The notes under the pieces are model-generated. The model worked only from the letters and a program-made list of their open reading frames with translations, made no database searches and was not told where the DNA came from. A stretch of 55,036 bases of DNA from Eubacteriaceae bacterium (GTDB lineage: Bacteria; Bacillota; Clostridia; Lachnospirales; Lachnospiraceae), in NCBI GenBank assembly GCA_910574015.1, contig CAJSYQ010000025.1, positions 1 to 55,036 on the forward strand, in the 5' to 3' direction. Positions 1 through 7,987 of this stretch are shown in pieces; within the stretch, counting starts at the first letter, position 1, and each line of letters opens with the position of its first letter. The position numbers were made by a program, and so were the translations under genes.

Positions 1-1
1 C

Positions 2-133
2 TATATGCGGAGTGAACTGACAGATTCACTACACAAAACATTTGGGTTCAGAACGGATTATGAGTTTATCTCAAAATCTTCTATGAGAACAATTATTAAA
101 GATACTAAGCAGATAAAATCAAAGACATCATAA
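2..133 (+). CDS. C-terminal fragment of an unknown protein (cut by the window edge)
   Basis: An open frame enters from the left edge and ends at TAA 131-133, giving about 43 residues rich in Lys, Ser and Thr. I recognise no motif. It is followed 30 bases later by a clear rho-independent terminator, which supports its being the real end of a transcribed gene. An ATG at position 5 falls in frame, so it could also be a very short ORF. The DNA is AT-rich, like the rest of the first kilobase and unlike the core genes from 1120 on. Function unknown. Confidence 0.4.
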   Translation, partial: YMRSELTDSLHKTFGFRTDYEFISKSSMRTIIKDTKQIKSKTS

Positions 134-156
134 TATAGCACATATCATTACATAAA

Positions 157-203
157 TAAAAACGGCTACACCACCATATTTACGGGGCTTGTAGCCGCTT
201 TTT
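157..203. terminator. Bidirectional rho-independent terminator
   Basis: CGGCTACA at 163-170 pairs with TGTAGCCG at 190-197 around a 19-base loop. A T-run follows on the plus strand (199-203) and an A-rich stretch precedes it (156-162), so it can work in both directions. It separates the plus-strand fragment from the converging minus-strand kinase-like gene. Confidence 0.8.
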
Positions 204-272
204 CACTTTCCAACTGTCAAAGATGGGATTATATAACAAAGGACGTAAAATTGCAAGCAGGAATTTACAACA

Positions 273-404
273 TCATTTTGCAATTAAAACTCCCTTTTCG
301 GAAAACTGTTCCCACTGCTTAACATTTGAAATAAAATGCATATTCTTACGTATAATTACTGGATTTGTACCGGAATTTATCTTAATCCATTCGCAAATAC
401 CCAT
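273..404 (-). CDS. Possible small protein (43 aa) overlapping the P-loop gene end
   Basis: An ATG at 404 opens a 43-codon frame ending in TGA at 275-273, overlapping the last 28 bases of the P-loop gene in a different frame. The protein is basic, with Trp and Ile residues and no recognised motif. There is no convincing ribosome binding site. It could be a translationally coupled small protein, the frameshifted remainder of a longer C-terminus of the P-loop protein, or chance. The left 14-bp inverted repeat lies inside it. Confidence 0.2.
   Translation of the reverse strand: MGICEWIKINSGTNPVIIRKNMHFISNVKQWEQFSEKGVLIAK
290..303 (+). repeat. Left copy of a 14-bp inverted repeat flanking the P-loop gene
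   Basis: CTCCCTTTTCGGAA here is the exact reverse complement of 1063-1076. The pair encloses the complete P-loop gene with its promoter. The seven bases just outside (283-289, attaaaa) differ at one position from the seven outside the right copy (1077-1083, attaaga), which could be a decayed target duplication. Confidence 0.6.
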
Positions 405-964
405 GAATAAAACATTTCTTTTGGAGGTTTTGCGTATTCATAATCAAAGCAGGAGGACGTAGTCTCAATAATGTTTATTGATTGTTCAAGTACTTCTCCG
501 ATTGATTTACCCGCAACATCAATTTCAAATTCGTTAATAAGAGGATTTCGCTTAATATTTTTTTCGTTCATCTTTTTCTGTAGTTCAAAATCTATAAGTC
601 CATTATTGGGACGGTTTCTCATCTGTTCTTGAATTTGATGCAAATCACTGCATACGAGTTTTATTGTGATAAAATCAGTTCCTTTAAAAACAATAGGAAT
701 ATCAGCTGTTCTTAAATCATCAATATCAGAAGCAATTATATTTTTATAACCAAGCCTATGAAAACACATAAGCATTGCCACCTGATTTTCCCAGCAAGTA
801 AGTTCCTCAAGCTCTCCAGTCATTGGCTCGCTGCCATCTCGTGAAATAAAATCAGGTACCATATGCTGTTCTATACATGTCGTTTTATAGTGCTCAAGCA
901 GTCCGTTAGCTAAAGTGGTTTTACCTATACCACTTGCTCCCGTGACAAAAATAAAATCTTTCAT
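377..964 (-). CDS. P-loop NTPase, small-molecule kinase-like
   Basis: A 195-residue protein with a Walker A motif at the very N-terminus (GASGIGKTTLA, about residues 9-19), as in adenylylsulfate-kinase or AAA_33-type small kinases that phosphorylate nucleotides or other small molecules. The middle has an acidic D-I-D-D stretch (about 80-83) and the C-terminal half looks helical. No substrate-binding signature is clear enough to name a substrate, so the role is unassigned. The ATG is preceded by GGAGTTAAGGAT. It is transcribed from its own consensus promoter (1000-1028), and both gene and promoter lie inside a 14-bp inverted repeat in AT-rich DNA. This suggests acquisition as a unit. Confidence 0.75.
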   Translation of the reverse strand: MKDFIFVTGASGIGKTTLANGLLEHYKTTCIEQHMVPDFISRDGSEPMTGELEELTCWENQVAMLMCFHRLGYKNIIASDIDDLRTADIPIVFKGTDFITIKLVCSDLHQIQEQMRNRPNNGLIDFELQKKMNEKNIKRNPLINEFEIDVAGKSIGEVLEQSINIIETTSSCFDYEYAKPPKEMFYSWVFANGLR

Positions 965-999
965 ATCCTTAACTCCACAAATTTTGATTTATATACTTG

Positions 1000-1028
1000 A
1001 TTATAAAATATATGCCTGATGCTTGCAA
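1000..1028 (-). promoter_or_regulatory. Sigma-A promoter of the P-loop gene
   Basis: On the minus strand TTGCAA (1028-1023), a 17-base spacer and a perfect TATAAT (1005-1000) lie 35 bases upstream of the ATG at 964. Confidence 0.75.
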
Positions 1029-1062
1029 TGCATATATAAGCTCGTTTTCCATGGGTACACAA

Positions 1063-1076
1063 TTCCGAAAAGGGAG
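1063..1076 (-). repeat. Right copy of the 14-bp inverted repeat
   Basis: TTCCGAAAAGGGAG, the perfect reverse complement of 290-303. It lies between the P-loop gene promoter and the end of the chemoreceptor gene, near the visible change from AT-rich to core base composition. Confidence 0.6.
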
Positions 1077-1119
1077 ATTAAGATCAAGACAATTTTAAAC
1101 TTCTGATTGCTCACAGCGT

Positions 1120-2844
1120 TCACTCCAGTTTAAATTTATGCACTTCCTGATTGAGTTCTTCGGAGATCTCCCGATTGCTGCCCGCCTGATCTCCAATTTC
1201 CGTCATACTGTCCGTCAACTGCACAGCCAGCTGTGTCGTATCCATTATGCCGGTGGCACTCTCTCCCACGGCAAGACTGATAGCCTGTATTGTCTGCTGC
1301 ACAAAATCAATATTCTCCCGCAGCTGTTGGCTCTCTCTGGCAAAATCCTGCATTTTCCGGTTAATGGTAGACACATCGTCCTGATAACTCCCGCTTGTGT
1401 GCAGCAGCTTTTCATATCCCTGCATCGCCACCTCGTCGATAAACCGGACCATTTTCTGTGATTCCATGGCAAGTTCATTTACAGCACCGATCACTTCCCT
1501 GCTGACAGCCTGGATCTGCATCGTTGCCTCGGCAGAATGATTTGCCAGCTCACTGATCTCACTGGCCACTACGGCGAAGCCTTTTCCCGCCTCCCCCGCT
1601 CTTGCCGCCTCAATGCTGGCATTCAGGGAGAGCAGATTTGTCTGGCTGGTGATATTCAATATCTCCTGCGTCAGCTCATCAATCTTCTTCACGGAATCTG
1701 ACTTCTCTATCTTCTGGTTTATGGCATCTACAATTTCCTGCACCTGTACCTTTGCCTCACTCTGTTGTGCCACCGCATCCTCTTTGATCTGTGCGGCATT
1801 GCCCAGTATATCCTGGGACATCCGGGTCCCCTCACTGGCTGAATCTGCAATTTCACCAATAAGCTGGTAAATCCCGGATATGGATTCTGTCACATTAGTA
1901 AGTGAAGAATCTGTCTCTTCCATGGCCGCACTCATTTCCTGCATAGTAGCCGAGACATCTGCGATGTTATCCTGTGCCCCCATAAGGCTGTCCAAAACCT
2001 CTTTGGATGAATGATTGAGATTTTCTGAATTTCGGTTAATATTTTTCATGATCTGGCAGATATAATCTAACAGCGTATTCACACTGCCGGCGATCAGCTC
2101 CATCTCATCACCAGACCGGATGTCCAATTTCTGAGTGAGATCACCGCCATTGTTCACCAGATCATACAATTTGCTGTCAACCCGGCGCATATTTTTCATG
2201 ATTCCCCTTGTGATCAGGATCAGCAGGATCAGGGCAGCGGCAAGGCAGATGACACAGAGCTGAAATACCCGGTTTCGCGAAATCTCCAACCGGGAGACCA
2301 CACTGCCGGCATCATAATCACATCCCAGCACCCCGGTTATCTTTCCACTGCTGTCTTTAATAGGCTTATATACCGTGATCAGTTCCCCATCCGCTGTGGA
2401 ATCTATAAAATCCTGGACATAATCCGTGCCGGAAAATACATCGGCAAGCTCTTCATAAGAAACAGAAAATTCCTCTCCCGGCTGATACTGATTGGAAGAG
2501 TCATCCGTATCCAGGCTGTAATACACCTTGCTTTTATCCGTATTCAGAATATAAAGGAAAGCGATCCCGCATGTGTCCCGGACTCCCCTCAGCTTTGTGA
2601 TCAGCTCTTCATAGTGCTCCGATTCTTTTCCTTTGTCAACTAGATCGGCAATCAGATCCCCGTCTATGGCATTCAGGGCAATGCCGGCTGCCACATCGGC
2701 ACTATCCACTCCCTGTTGGACAAAACCGTCTTTCATTCTCAGATAGGAATTAAACCCGATCACCATACATACAAATACGATCAGCATTCCCACAGGAACT
2801 ACAATCTTTATACCAATACTCAGTCTCCTGGACCTTCTCTTCAT
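1120..2844 (-). CDS. Methyl-accepting chemotaxis protein
   Basis: A 574-residue transmembrane chemoreceptor that senses ligands outside the cell and controls the CheA kinase inside. The order is N-terminal membrane helix (about 12-32), extracellular Cache-like sensor (35-190) with a PAS/Cache-type stretch including GVLGCDYD, second membrane helix (about 193-213), HAMP (214-268) and a long cytoplasmic coiled coil. The conserved hairpin tip [18 protein letters not shown] is at about 401-418, followed by [11 protein letters not shown]. The ATG follows AGGGGGATCGATTT. It reads in the same direction as scpA-scpB with an 80-base gap and no terminator seen between. No other chemotaxis or flagellar gene is in the window, so the ligand is unknown. 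Confidence 0.95.
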   Translation of the reverse strand: MKRRSRRLSIGIKIVVPVGMLIVFVCMVIGFNSYLRMKDGFVQQGVDSADVAAGIALNAIDGDLIADLVDKGKESEHYEELITKLRGVRDTCGIAFLYILNTDKSKVYYSLDTDDSSNQYQPGEEFSVSYEELADVFSGTDYVQDFIDSTADGELITVYKPIKDSSGKITGVLGCDYDAGSVVSRLEISRNRVFQLCVICLAAALILLILITRGIMKNMRRVDSKLYDLVNNGGDLTQKLDIRSGDEMELIAGSVNTLLDYICQIMKNINRNSENLNHSSKEVLDSLMGAQDNIADVSATMQEMSAAMEETDSSLTNVTESISGIYQLIGEIADSASEGTRMSQDILGNAAQIKEDAVAQQSEAKVQVQEIVDAINQKIEKSDSVKKIDELTQEILNITSQTNLLSLNASIEAARAGEAGKGFAVVASEISELANHSAEATMQIQAVSREVIGAVNELAMESQKMVRFIDEVAMQGYEKLLHTSGSYQDDVSTINRKMQDFARESQQLRENIDFVQQTIQAISLAVGESATGIMDTTQLAVQLTDSMTEIGDQAGSNREISEELNQEVHKFKLE

Positions 2845-2924
2845 AAATCGATCCCCCTTAATACATTCCCCAACGGTCCACGCTCTGATAAATAGCTCAG
2901 CGGCGCCTTTGAACCAGTCCTTTT

Positions 2925-3539
2925 TTATATATTACTACCATCCGTGTCGTCTGTCAATTCTTCCATTGTCCCTCTCTGCAGCTCATTCATTACTTCCCTC
3001 TCCGCCTCTTCCTTGAAGTCCTCAATGGTCTCCTGATTCAGTATCGGCAGATCCTCCAGTGATTCTATACCAAAATATCTCAGAAATTCCTCTGTCGTGG
3101 CAAACAAAATGGGCCGCCCTGGCGCGTCCAGACGGCCGGCCTCACAGATCAGTCCATATTCCACCAGCTTATTCACTGCATGGTCACAGGATACCCCGCG
3201 GATCTTTTCGATTTCCAGTCTGGTGATGGGCTGCTTGTAGGCAATAATGGACAGGGTTTCCAGAAGGACATCTGTAAGTACGTGCTTTTTGGGGATATGG
3301 GCCACTTTGATCAGATATTCATACATCTCCGGTTTCGTGCAGAGCTGAAAAGAGCCATCCAGTTCGATCAGATGGATGCCCCTGTCCTCCTCTTCGTACC
3401 GGGTGATCATGCTGCGGATAATTTTTCTCACCGTATCCTCATCGTGTCCTACCGCTGCCGCCAGCCGCTCCAGTTCCACGGTCTCCCCCATTGTGAATAG
3501 GATTGCCTCCACCACCGCTTCCAGTTTCTTTATATTCAT
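2925..3539 (-). CDS. scpB: Segregation and condensation protein B (ScpB)
   Basis: A 204-residue protein matching ScpB, the winged-helix dimer that binds the kleisin ScpA and regulates the SMC ATPase in the SMC-ScpAB condensin. Family features include the N-terminal [10 protein letters not shown] segment, the [23 protein letters not shown] block (about 93-115) and the [15 protein letters not shown] segment in the second winged-helix domain. The C-terminal tail is acidic. An AGGAGG ribosome binding site lies 6 bases before the ATG. It follows scpA by 28 bases in the usual scpA-scpB order. Confidence 0.96.
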   Translation of the reverse strand: MNIKKLEAVVEAILFTMGETVELERLAAAVGHDEDTVRKIIRSMITRYEEEDRGIHLIELDGSFQLCTKPEMYEYLIKVAHIPKKHVLTDVLLETLSIIAYKQPITRLEIEKIRGVSCDHAVNKLVEYGLICEAGRLDAPGRPILFATTEEFLRYFGIESLEDLPILNQETIEDFKEEAEREVMNELQRGTMEELTDDTDGSNI

Positions 3540-3567
3540 AAATAACCTCCTGATTTTCCTGTATTCT

Positions 3568-4329
3568 TTAAGCTGACTCCTCCCGTCCCCTCTGATATGT
3601 GATCAGCATATCGTCAAACAGTTTCTCCTGTACGATGCGAAGCTTACCTGTTTTCATCATCTCAAGCACGCTGAGAAAAGTCACAATGACATAGCCTTTG
3701 CCGGATCCCCTTTCCAGAAGCTTCCGGAAATAAAAGGTTCCATGCAGCATGGCATATTCTTCCACAAAGATCATCTGATCCTCGATATTGATCTCTTCCT
3801 TCTCTATCTCACCAAACTTGCTGCGGATGGGATCGATCTTGTCCACCTGTTTCTGCATAACGGAATCAAATATTTCCTGCAGCTTCGTCAGAGTAACATC
3901 CGAAAGCAGCTCGTCGTAATCAATCTCTTCTTTAAATTCTTTTACCTCATCCGGTATGGAGGGCTCCTTAAAGAACACCTTTGCCGCATCATACTGCCTG
4001 TCCTTCAGTTCAAAGGAAGCAAATTTATACATCTTATATTCCAGGAGACGCTCTACCAGCTCCTGTCTTGGATCCTCTTCCTCCTCTTCCTCTTTTTCTT
4101 CCCTGGGAAGGAGCATTCGGGATTTGATCCGGATCAGAGTGGCGGCCATCACAAGGAACTCGCTCATCAGATCCATATCCTTTGTATCCATCTGACTGAC
4201 ATAGTCCAGATACTGTTCTGTGATCAGCACGATGGGTATATCAAAGATATCCACCTTGTTTTTCTCGATCAGATGCAGCAGCAGATCCAGGGGTCCGTCA
4301 AATACCTCCAGCTTCACAGTAAGTTCCAA
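3568..4329 (-). CDS. scpA: Segregation and condensation protein A (ScpA kleisin)
   Basis: ScpA is the kleisin that bridges the SMC heads and binds ScpB in chromosome condensation and segregation. The protein starts with the family signature LEVFDGPLDLLLHLIEK and has the C-terminal winged-helix segment ending near TFLSVLEMMKTGKL. An acidic EEKEEEEEED linker lies in the middle. I place the start at the TTG at 4329: GGAGGTGA ends 4 bases before it and family alignment begins there. A longer frame from an ATG at 4371 exists, but that codon lies only 4 bases below the promoter -10 box (4375-4380), at or upstream of the likely transcription start. From TTG the protein is about 253 residues, normal for ScpA. 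Confidence 0.95.
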   Translation of the reverse strand: MELTVKLEVFDGPLDLLLHLIEKNKVDIFDIPIVLITEQYLDYVSQMDTKDMDLMSEFLVMAATLIRIKSRMLLPREEKEEEEEEDPRQELVERLLEYKMYKFASFELKDRQYDAAKVFFKEPSIPDEVKEFKEEIDYDELLSDVTLTKLQEIFDSVMQKQVDKIDPIRSKFGEIEKEEINIEDQMIFVEEYAMLHGTFYFRKLLERGSGKGYVIVTFLSVLEMMKTGKLRIVQEKLFDDMLITYQRGREESA

Positions 4330-4374
4330 GCCGTCACCTCCAAAAAAATAGAGCGTATAAAAAACATACACTCT

Positions 4375-4403
4375 ATTGTACCTATTTTTATAGTAAATGG
4401 CAA
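4375..4403 (-). promoter_or_regulatory. Sigma-A promoter of scpA-scpB
   Basis: On the minus strand TTGCCA (4403-4398), a 17-base spacer and TACAAT (4380-4375). Transcription should start near 4368, which leaves room only for the TTG start of scpA at 4329. Confidence 0.75.
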
Positions 4404-4411
4404 GAAAAAAT

Positions 4412-5560
4412 TTATCCGTAGATTTTCTTCAGATTGTAGGCAGAGGAAAAACCCTCATAGGGCAGTGTACGGTTTTTGAGATAAAATGCCTTCAGCTCTG
4501 CCAGCTTTTGTTTTCTCTTTGCGATCTCGGTCCCCACATTTTCTCTTTTCAGAAGAACACCGAAGTTTTCATAACCCGTATCTTTCCCTTTCATGGTGTC
4601 CACCATCAGATCTCCCATCTCATAAAAAAAATGGGATATATTATAGAAGTTGTATGGGCAGAGTGTGAGTCCGTTAAAATTATTGAAGCACCACACCTCA
4701 TCGAAAATCATCACGGATTCCTCCAGCAGGTCGTAAAAAGTCTCCCCCTCATAACGCATCATCTGAGCGGCGAACAGAGGAGCATAGATGACCTGCAGTT
4801 CCACACCTTTTTTCTTACAGAGCCGTTCTATCTCACGCAGCGTAAAGACGATCTGCTCCAGTGTGCGGGGCTTCTCAGGGACATCCTGATCCATATATTT
4901 AAAATACTTTGCTGAATTCCAGAGAATATAACTGCCATAATTAAAGTTTTCCGCACTGGCAGTGCTATTGTAATACTGGTAATATTTCGTCAGATTCCGC
5001 TCTCCGGTGGGAAGGCAGGGATATTTCTCCGCCTTTTCCCCTGTGAGCTCCTCCCACGCAACCGAGGGGTTCATCATGAGAAATTTCATATATTCCGCCA
5101 TTTTGGATTCGCCGCTTACAATAGCGGGCACCTCATAGATGTCACCGTGGTCTTCCCGGCTGAATTCATGCAGCTCGGAGGTAGAGAGCTGGAGAAGGAT
5201 CTTCTTCGCCTCCGTATTTTCCAGTATATATTGTACATAAGCAAGATAATCCACAAGATTACCAGAGAGCACCCAACAGTTATAATAATCATAACCGTCC
5301 AGTTCTTTCAACTTCTCGGTCCGAAGGGCACCGCCCTTTGAACCACAGACAAGATAGGCGTCATAATTGGGATTAAATTTTTTAATATGCTGCGCTTTCT
5401 GCTCCCGCAGATAATCGTTCTCGTCTGCCTCATAGTAATCGCCGCTCTGGCTGCTGAAATATTTATAGGGATCCACAAAATAATTCAGCGACATGATTCC
5501 GACGAGAACAAGTACGATCAGGCCCACAAAGGCGGCTGCCCATTTTTTTGAGTTCATCAT
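4412..5560 (-). CDS. Membrane-anchored SGNH/DltD-like protein, partner of the MBOAT acyltransferase
   Basis: A 382-residue protein with an N-terminal membrane anchor (about 8-27) and an extracellular domain. It resembles the hypothetical proteins that accompany MBOAT genes in Firmicutes and function like DltD or AlgJ/AlgX in acyl transfer to surface polymers. A VCGSKGG motif (about 71-77) fits the nucleophile-Ser block. Near the C-terminus an NISHF segment stands where SGNH hydrolases have D-x-x-H, with Asn in place of Asp. It follows the MBOAT gene by 35 bases with an AAGGAG ribosome binding site and is evidently co-transcribed. The acceptor polymer is unknown, and the altered Asp makes catalysis uncertain. 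Confidence 0.65.
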   Translation of the reverse strand: MMNSKKWAAAFVGLIVLVLVGIMSLNYFVDPYKYFSSQSGDYYEADENDYLREQKAQHIKKFNPNYDAYLVCGSKGGALRTEKLKELDGYDYYNCWVLSGNLVDYLAYVQYILENTEAKKILLQLSTSELHEFSREDHGDIYEVPAIVSGESKMAEYMKFLMMNPSVAWEELTGEKAEKYPCLPTGERNLTKYYQYYNSTASAENFNYGSYILWNSAKYFKYMDQDVPEKPRTLEQIVFTLREIERLCKKKGVELQVIYAPLFAAQMMRYEGETFYDLLEESVMIFDEVWCFNNFNGLTLCPYNFYNISHFFYEMGDLMVDTMKGKDTGYENFGVLLKRENVGTEIAKRKQKLAELKAFYLKNRTLPYEGFSSAYNLKKIYG

Positions 5561-5595
5561 AAGCTTTATCTCCTTCTGATTTTTTGATACAGTGA

Positions 5596-7011
5596 TCAGA
5601 ACTGGAAGTACAAAAATTGTACGACCTTATCCATATTGCATATGCAGACAGCAAGCAGCACAGCGGCATACAGCAAATATTTCCAGTTGGTCTTAAAGTA
5701 CTTATCCACAATCGTCTTCGTTGTGGGGAGGAACCAGCAGATCCCAAGCCCGATAAAGGTCAGCGCAATATTGTACCAGTTATCCGTTAGAAATGCTGTA
5801 AGATCAGGCACATTCAGACTATCAACATGAATCAGTCCCTTAAATACCTGCCAGGACTGCCGGAAGTTCAAGGAAACAAACAAAATCCTTGTGAGAACGG
5901 CAAAAAGGAAGGTCAGCGGAACGCCCAGCCATGCCGGCGTATCCTTTCCCCTTTTTTTGCGCCAGGATGCTATACATACCAGTGCGCCGTTGATCAATCC
6001 CCAGGCTACAAAAGTCCAGCCCGCGCCATGCCAGAAACCGGACACCAGGAAGGTAGCCATGGTAGCCATATAATAATTGCGGTATTTGGTTCCTTTTTTG
6101 TATACATTCCGAAATATATAAGAACCGAGGAAACGTGACAGGGTCATGTGCCAGCGCTGCCAATACTCCTGAAAATCCTTTGCCTTATAGGGTGAGTTAA
6201 AGTTCTGTGGGATAGAAATATTAAAGAGACAGCCGAGACCGATGGCCATATCGGCATATCCCGAGAGGTCAAAATAATACGACACCGTATACTCGATGGA
6301 GTGAAACCATGACTGCAGCATGGGCAGGTCGGTAGTGATGTTGTTAAAAAAAGACTGGGCGTCTGTCGTCAGCGGATCCGCCACCAGCATCTTTTTGGCA
6401 CAGCCAATGGAAAAGATAAACAGACCCCTCGCCACATTTTGATAGATCAGATGATGATTTTTCGGATTGGCAAACTGAGGAACGATTTCCGCATGATGGA
6501 TGATAGGCCCCACGATGAGCTGCGGGAAAAAGGTAATAAATAGAAGATAATCCAGCACATCATAATTCTTCGTCTCCCCCCGGAAGGAATCTACCAAAAA
6601 GGCAATGAGCTGAAAGGTAAAAAAGGAAATACCGATGGGCAGTATAATATGCAGCAGCTGCAGACGGGAACCTGTCAGCCGATTTATGTTCATAAGGAAA
6701 AAGTCAGTATATTTGTAATATCCCAGCAGACCACAGTTTGCCAGGACACCCAGTGTGAGGACAAGCCCCCTCTCAAAACGGTAACGGCTTCCCTGCAGCT
6801 TGCTCAGCATATTTCCGATTACATAATTCCCCACTACACTGCCAAGAAAGAAGGGAAAGAAATCCGGGCTTCCCTGGGCATAAAAATAAAAGGATGCCAG
6901 AACGAGCCACAACTTGGCACAGGAATGCAGCTTGTAATGATGCAGTACAAAGTATCCAAAAAAAGTAATGGGAAAGAATAATAAAACAAATTCATAAGTA
7001 GAAAAAATCAT
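5596..7011 (-). CDS. MBOAT family membrane O-acyltransferase (AlgI/DltB-like)
   Basis: A 471-residue polytopic protein of the MBOAT family, which moves acyl groups across or at the membrane onto an extracellular polysaccharide or teichoic acid. Conserved blocks are LPIGISFFTFQ (about 124-134), NFNSPYKAKDFQEYWQRWHMTLSRF (270-294) and VSGFWHGAGW (323-332), which carries the invariant His328. The nearest strong GAGGAGG lies about 26 bases upstream of the ATG, with an AGGCAG/CTGCCT hairpin between, so initiation may be structure-dependent. An overlapping ATG-AAA-TGA mini-ORF also precedes the start. It is followed by its SGNH partner. No dltA or dltC is present, so D-alanylation is not supported. 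Acetylation of a surface glycan is a reasonable guess. Confidence 0.92.
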   Translation of the reverse strand: MIFSTYEFVLLFFPITFFGYFVLHHYKLHSCAKLWLVLASFYFYAQGSPDFFPFFLGSVVGNYVIGNMLSKLQGSRYRFERGLVLTLGVLANCGLLGYYKYTDFFLMNINRLTGSRLQLLHIILPIGISFFTFQLIAFLVDSFRGETKNYDVLDYLLFITFFPQLIVGPIIHHAEIVPQFANPKNHHLIYQNVARGLFIFSIGCAKKMLVADPLTTDAQSFFNNITTDLPMLQSWFHSIEYTVSYYFDLSGYADMAIGLGCLFNISIPQNFNSPYKAKDFQEYWQRWHMTLSRFLGSYIFRNVYKKGTKYRNYYMATMATFLVSGFWHGAGWTFVAWGLINGALVCIASWRKKRGKDTPAWLGVPLTFLFAVLTRILFVSLNFRQSWQVFKGLIHVDSLNVPDLTAFLTDNWYNIALTFIGLGICWFLPTTKTIVDKYFKTNWKYLLYAAVLLAVCICNMDKVVQFLYFQF

Positions 7012-7122
7012 TTCATCAACCAGGCAGTGCCTGCCTCCTCTGTGTATTATTGTACCTGATGGAAATTCCGCGTCTCCAGCCAGACTTTACCAATGTTAAA
7101 TGATAATTGTGGCATTTTTGTT

Positions 7123-7953
7123 TTATCTTCCCATTCTCTGCAATTTAATGCAGCTGATCTCCGGAACGTTAAAGAAACGGAATTTAATGTCATGCAGTCC
7201 AAGCCCGCGGCTGAGGATCATAAATCTTCCTCTGGACTCATACTGTCCGGCATCGTATTTGGGAAAGAGCCGGAGGGAGGGAGAGATAACGCCGCCTAAC
7301 AGCGGCAGTCTTGCCATGCCGCCATGGATATGACCGCTCAGGGTCAGATCAGCCCCCCACTCCGCATAGCAGGGAAAATATTCCGGATTGTGTGCCAGAA
7401 GTATCGTAAACGCCCCTTTCTTCCGGCTGCCCAGCAGCTCTTCTATGTATTCGGGAGAACACACTCTCTTCTGCCAGAACTTATGATACCAGTATTCTGG
7501 CATGTCCAGTCCGGCAATACAAATATTCTCTTTCAAGGATATGGTCTGGTTCTCCAGATACTGTATCCCCATCTCCTGTAATCTTTGCCGGTACTCATGG
7601 TGCTCCGTCATACGGATCTCGTGATTTCCCGGTGCGTAATAAATGGGATACCGCTGTGACAGCCGATGGAGAAAGGCCAGTACTGATTCTGTGTTTTTCC
7701 CGCCTTTCACCGTCATATCCCCGGCAATACAAATAAAGTCGGGAGAGAGCTGTTGGATTTTGTCCAGAAGCCGGCTGTTTCCCGGCCCGTGTTCACATGC
7801 ATGAAGATCCGTCAGGAGTACAAGCCTTATATCCTGACGGATGCTGGCGGAGGATACCGTGTAATATTCGGTTTTCAGCGCATAATTCAGAACATATCCA
7901 TAAATAAGAAATATCAAAAACAGCAGCACGCCGGTCAATATCAGGTATACCAT
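7123..7953 (-). CDS. Membrane-anchored metallophosphoesterase
   Basis: A 276-residue calcineurin-like phosphoesterase with an N-terminal membrane helix (about 3-24). The dinuclear metal-binding motifs are all present: D-x-H (TDLH, 48-51), GDM (78-80), GNHE (109-112), a later AHNPEYF and LSGHIHGG. The architecture matches the YaeI/YkuE-type enzymes that act at the membrane, for example on lipid head groups such as UDP-diacylglucosamine, though the substrate cannot be read here. A GGGGGAG ribosome binding site precedes the ATG. It follows the carboxylesterase gene by 34 bases. Confidence 0.9.
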   Translation of the reverse strand: MVYLILTGVLLFLIFLIYGYVLNYALKTEYYTVSSASIRQDIRLVLLTDLHACEHGPGNSRLLDKIQQLSPDFICIAGDMTVKGGKNTESVLAFLHRLSQRYPIYYAPGNHEIRMTEHHEYRQRLQEMGIQYLENQTISLKENICIAGLDMPEYWYHKFWQKRVCSPEYIEELLGSRKKGAFTILLAHNPEYFPCYAEWGADLTLSGHIHGGMARLPLLGGVISPSLRLFPKYDAGQYESRGRFMILSRGLGLHDIKFRFFNVPEISCIKLQRMGR

Positions 7954-7987
7954 AGCTCCCCCTGTTCTGTGTCCGGCCTTCCGCCGG

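Noticed and set aside
223-462. Plus-strand open frame of 79 codons
   Set aside because: It runs antisense over the end of the P-loop gene, lacks a ribosome binding site and carries no motif.
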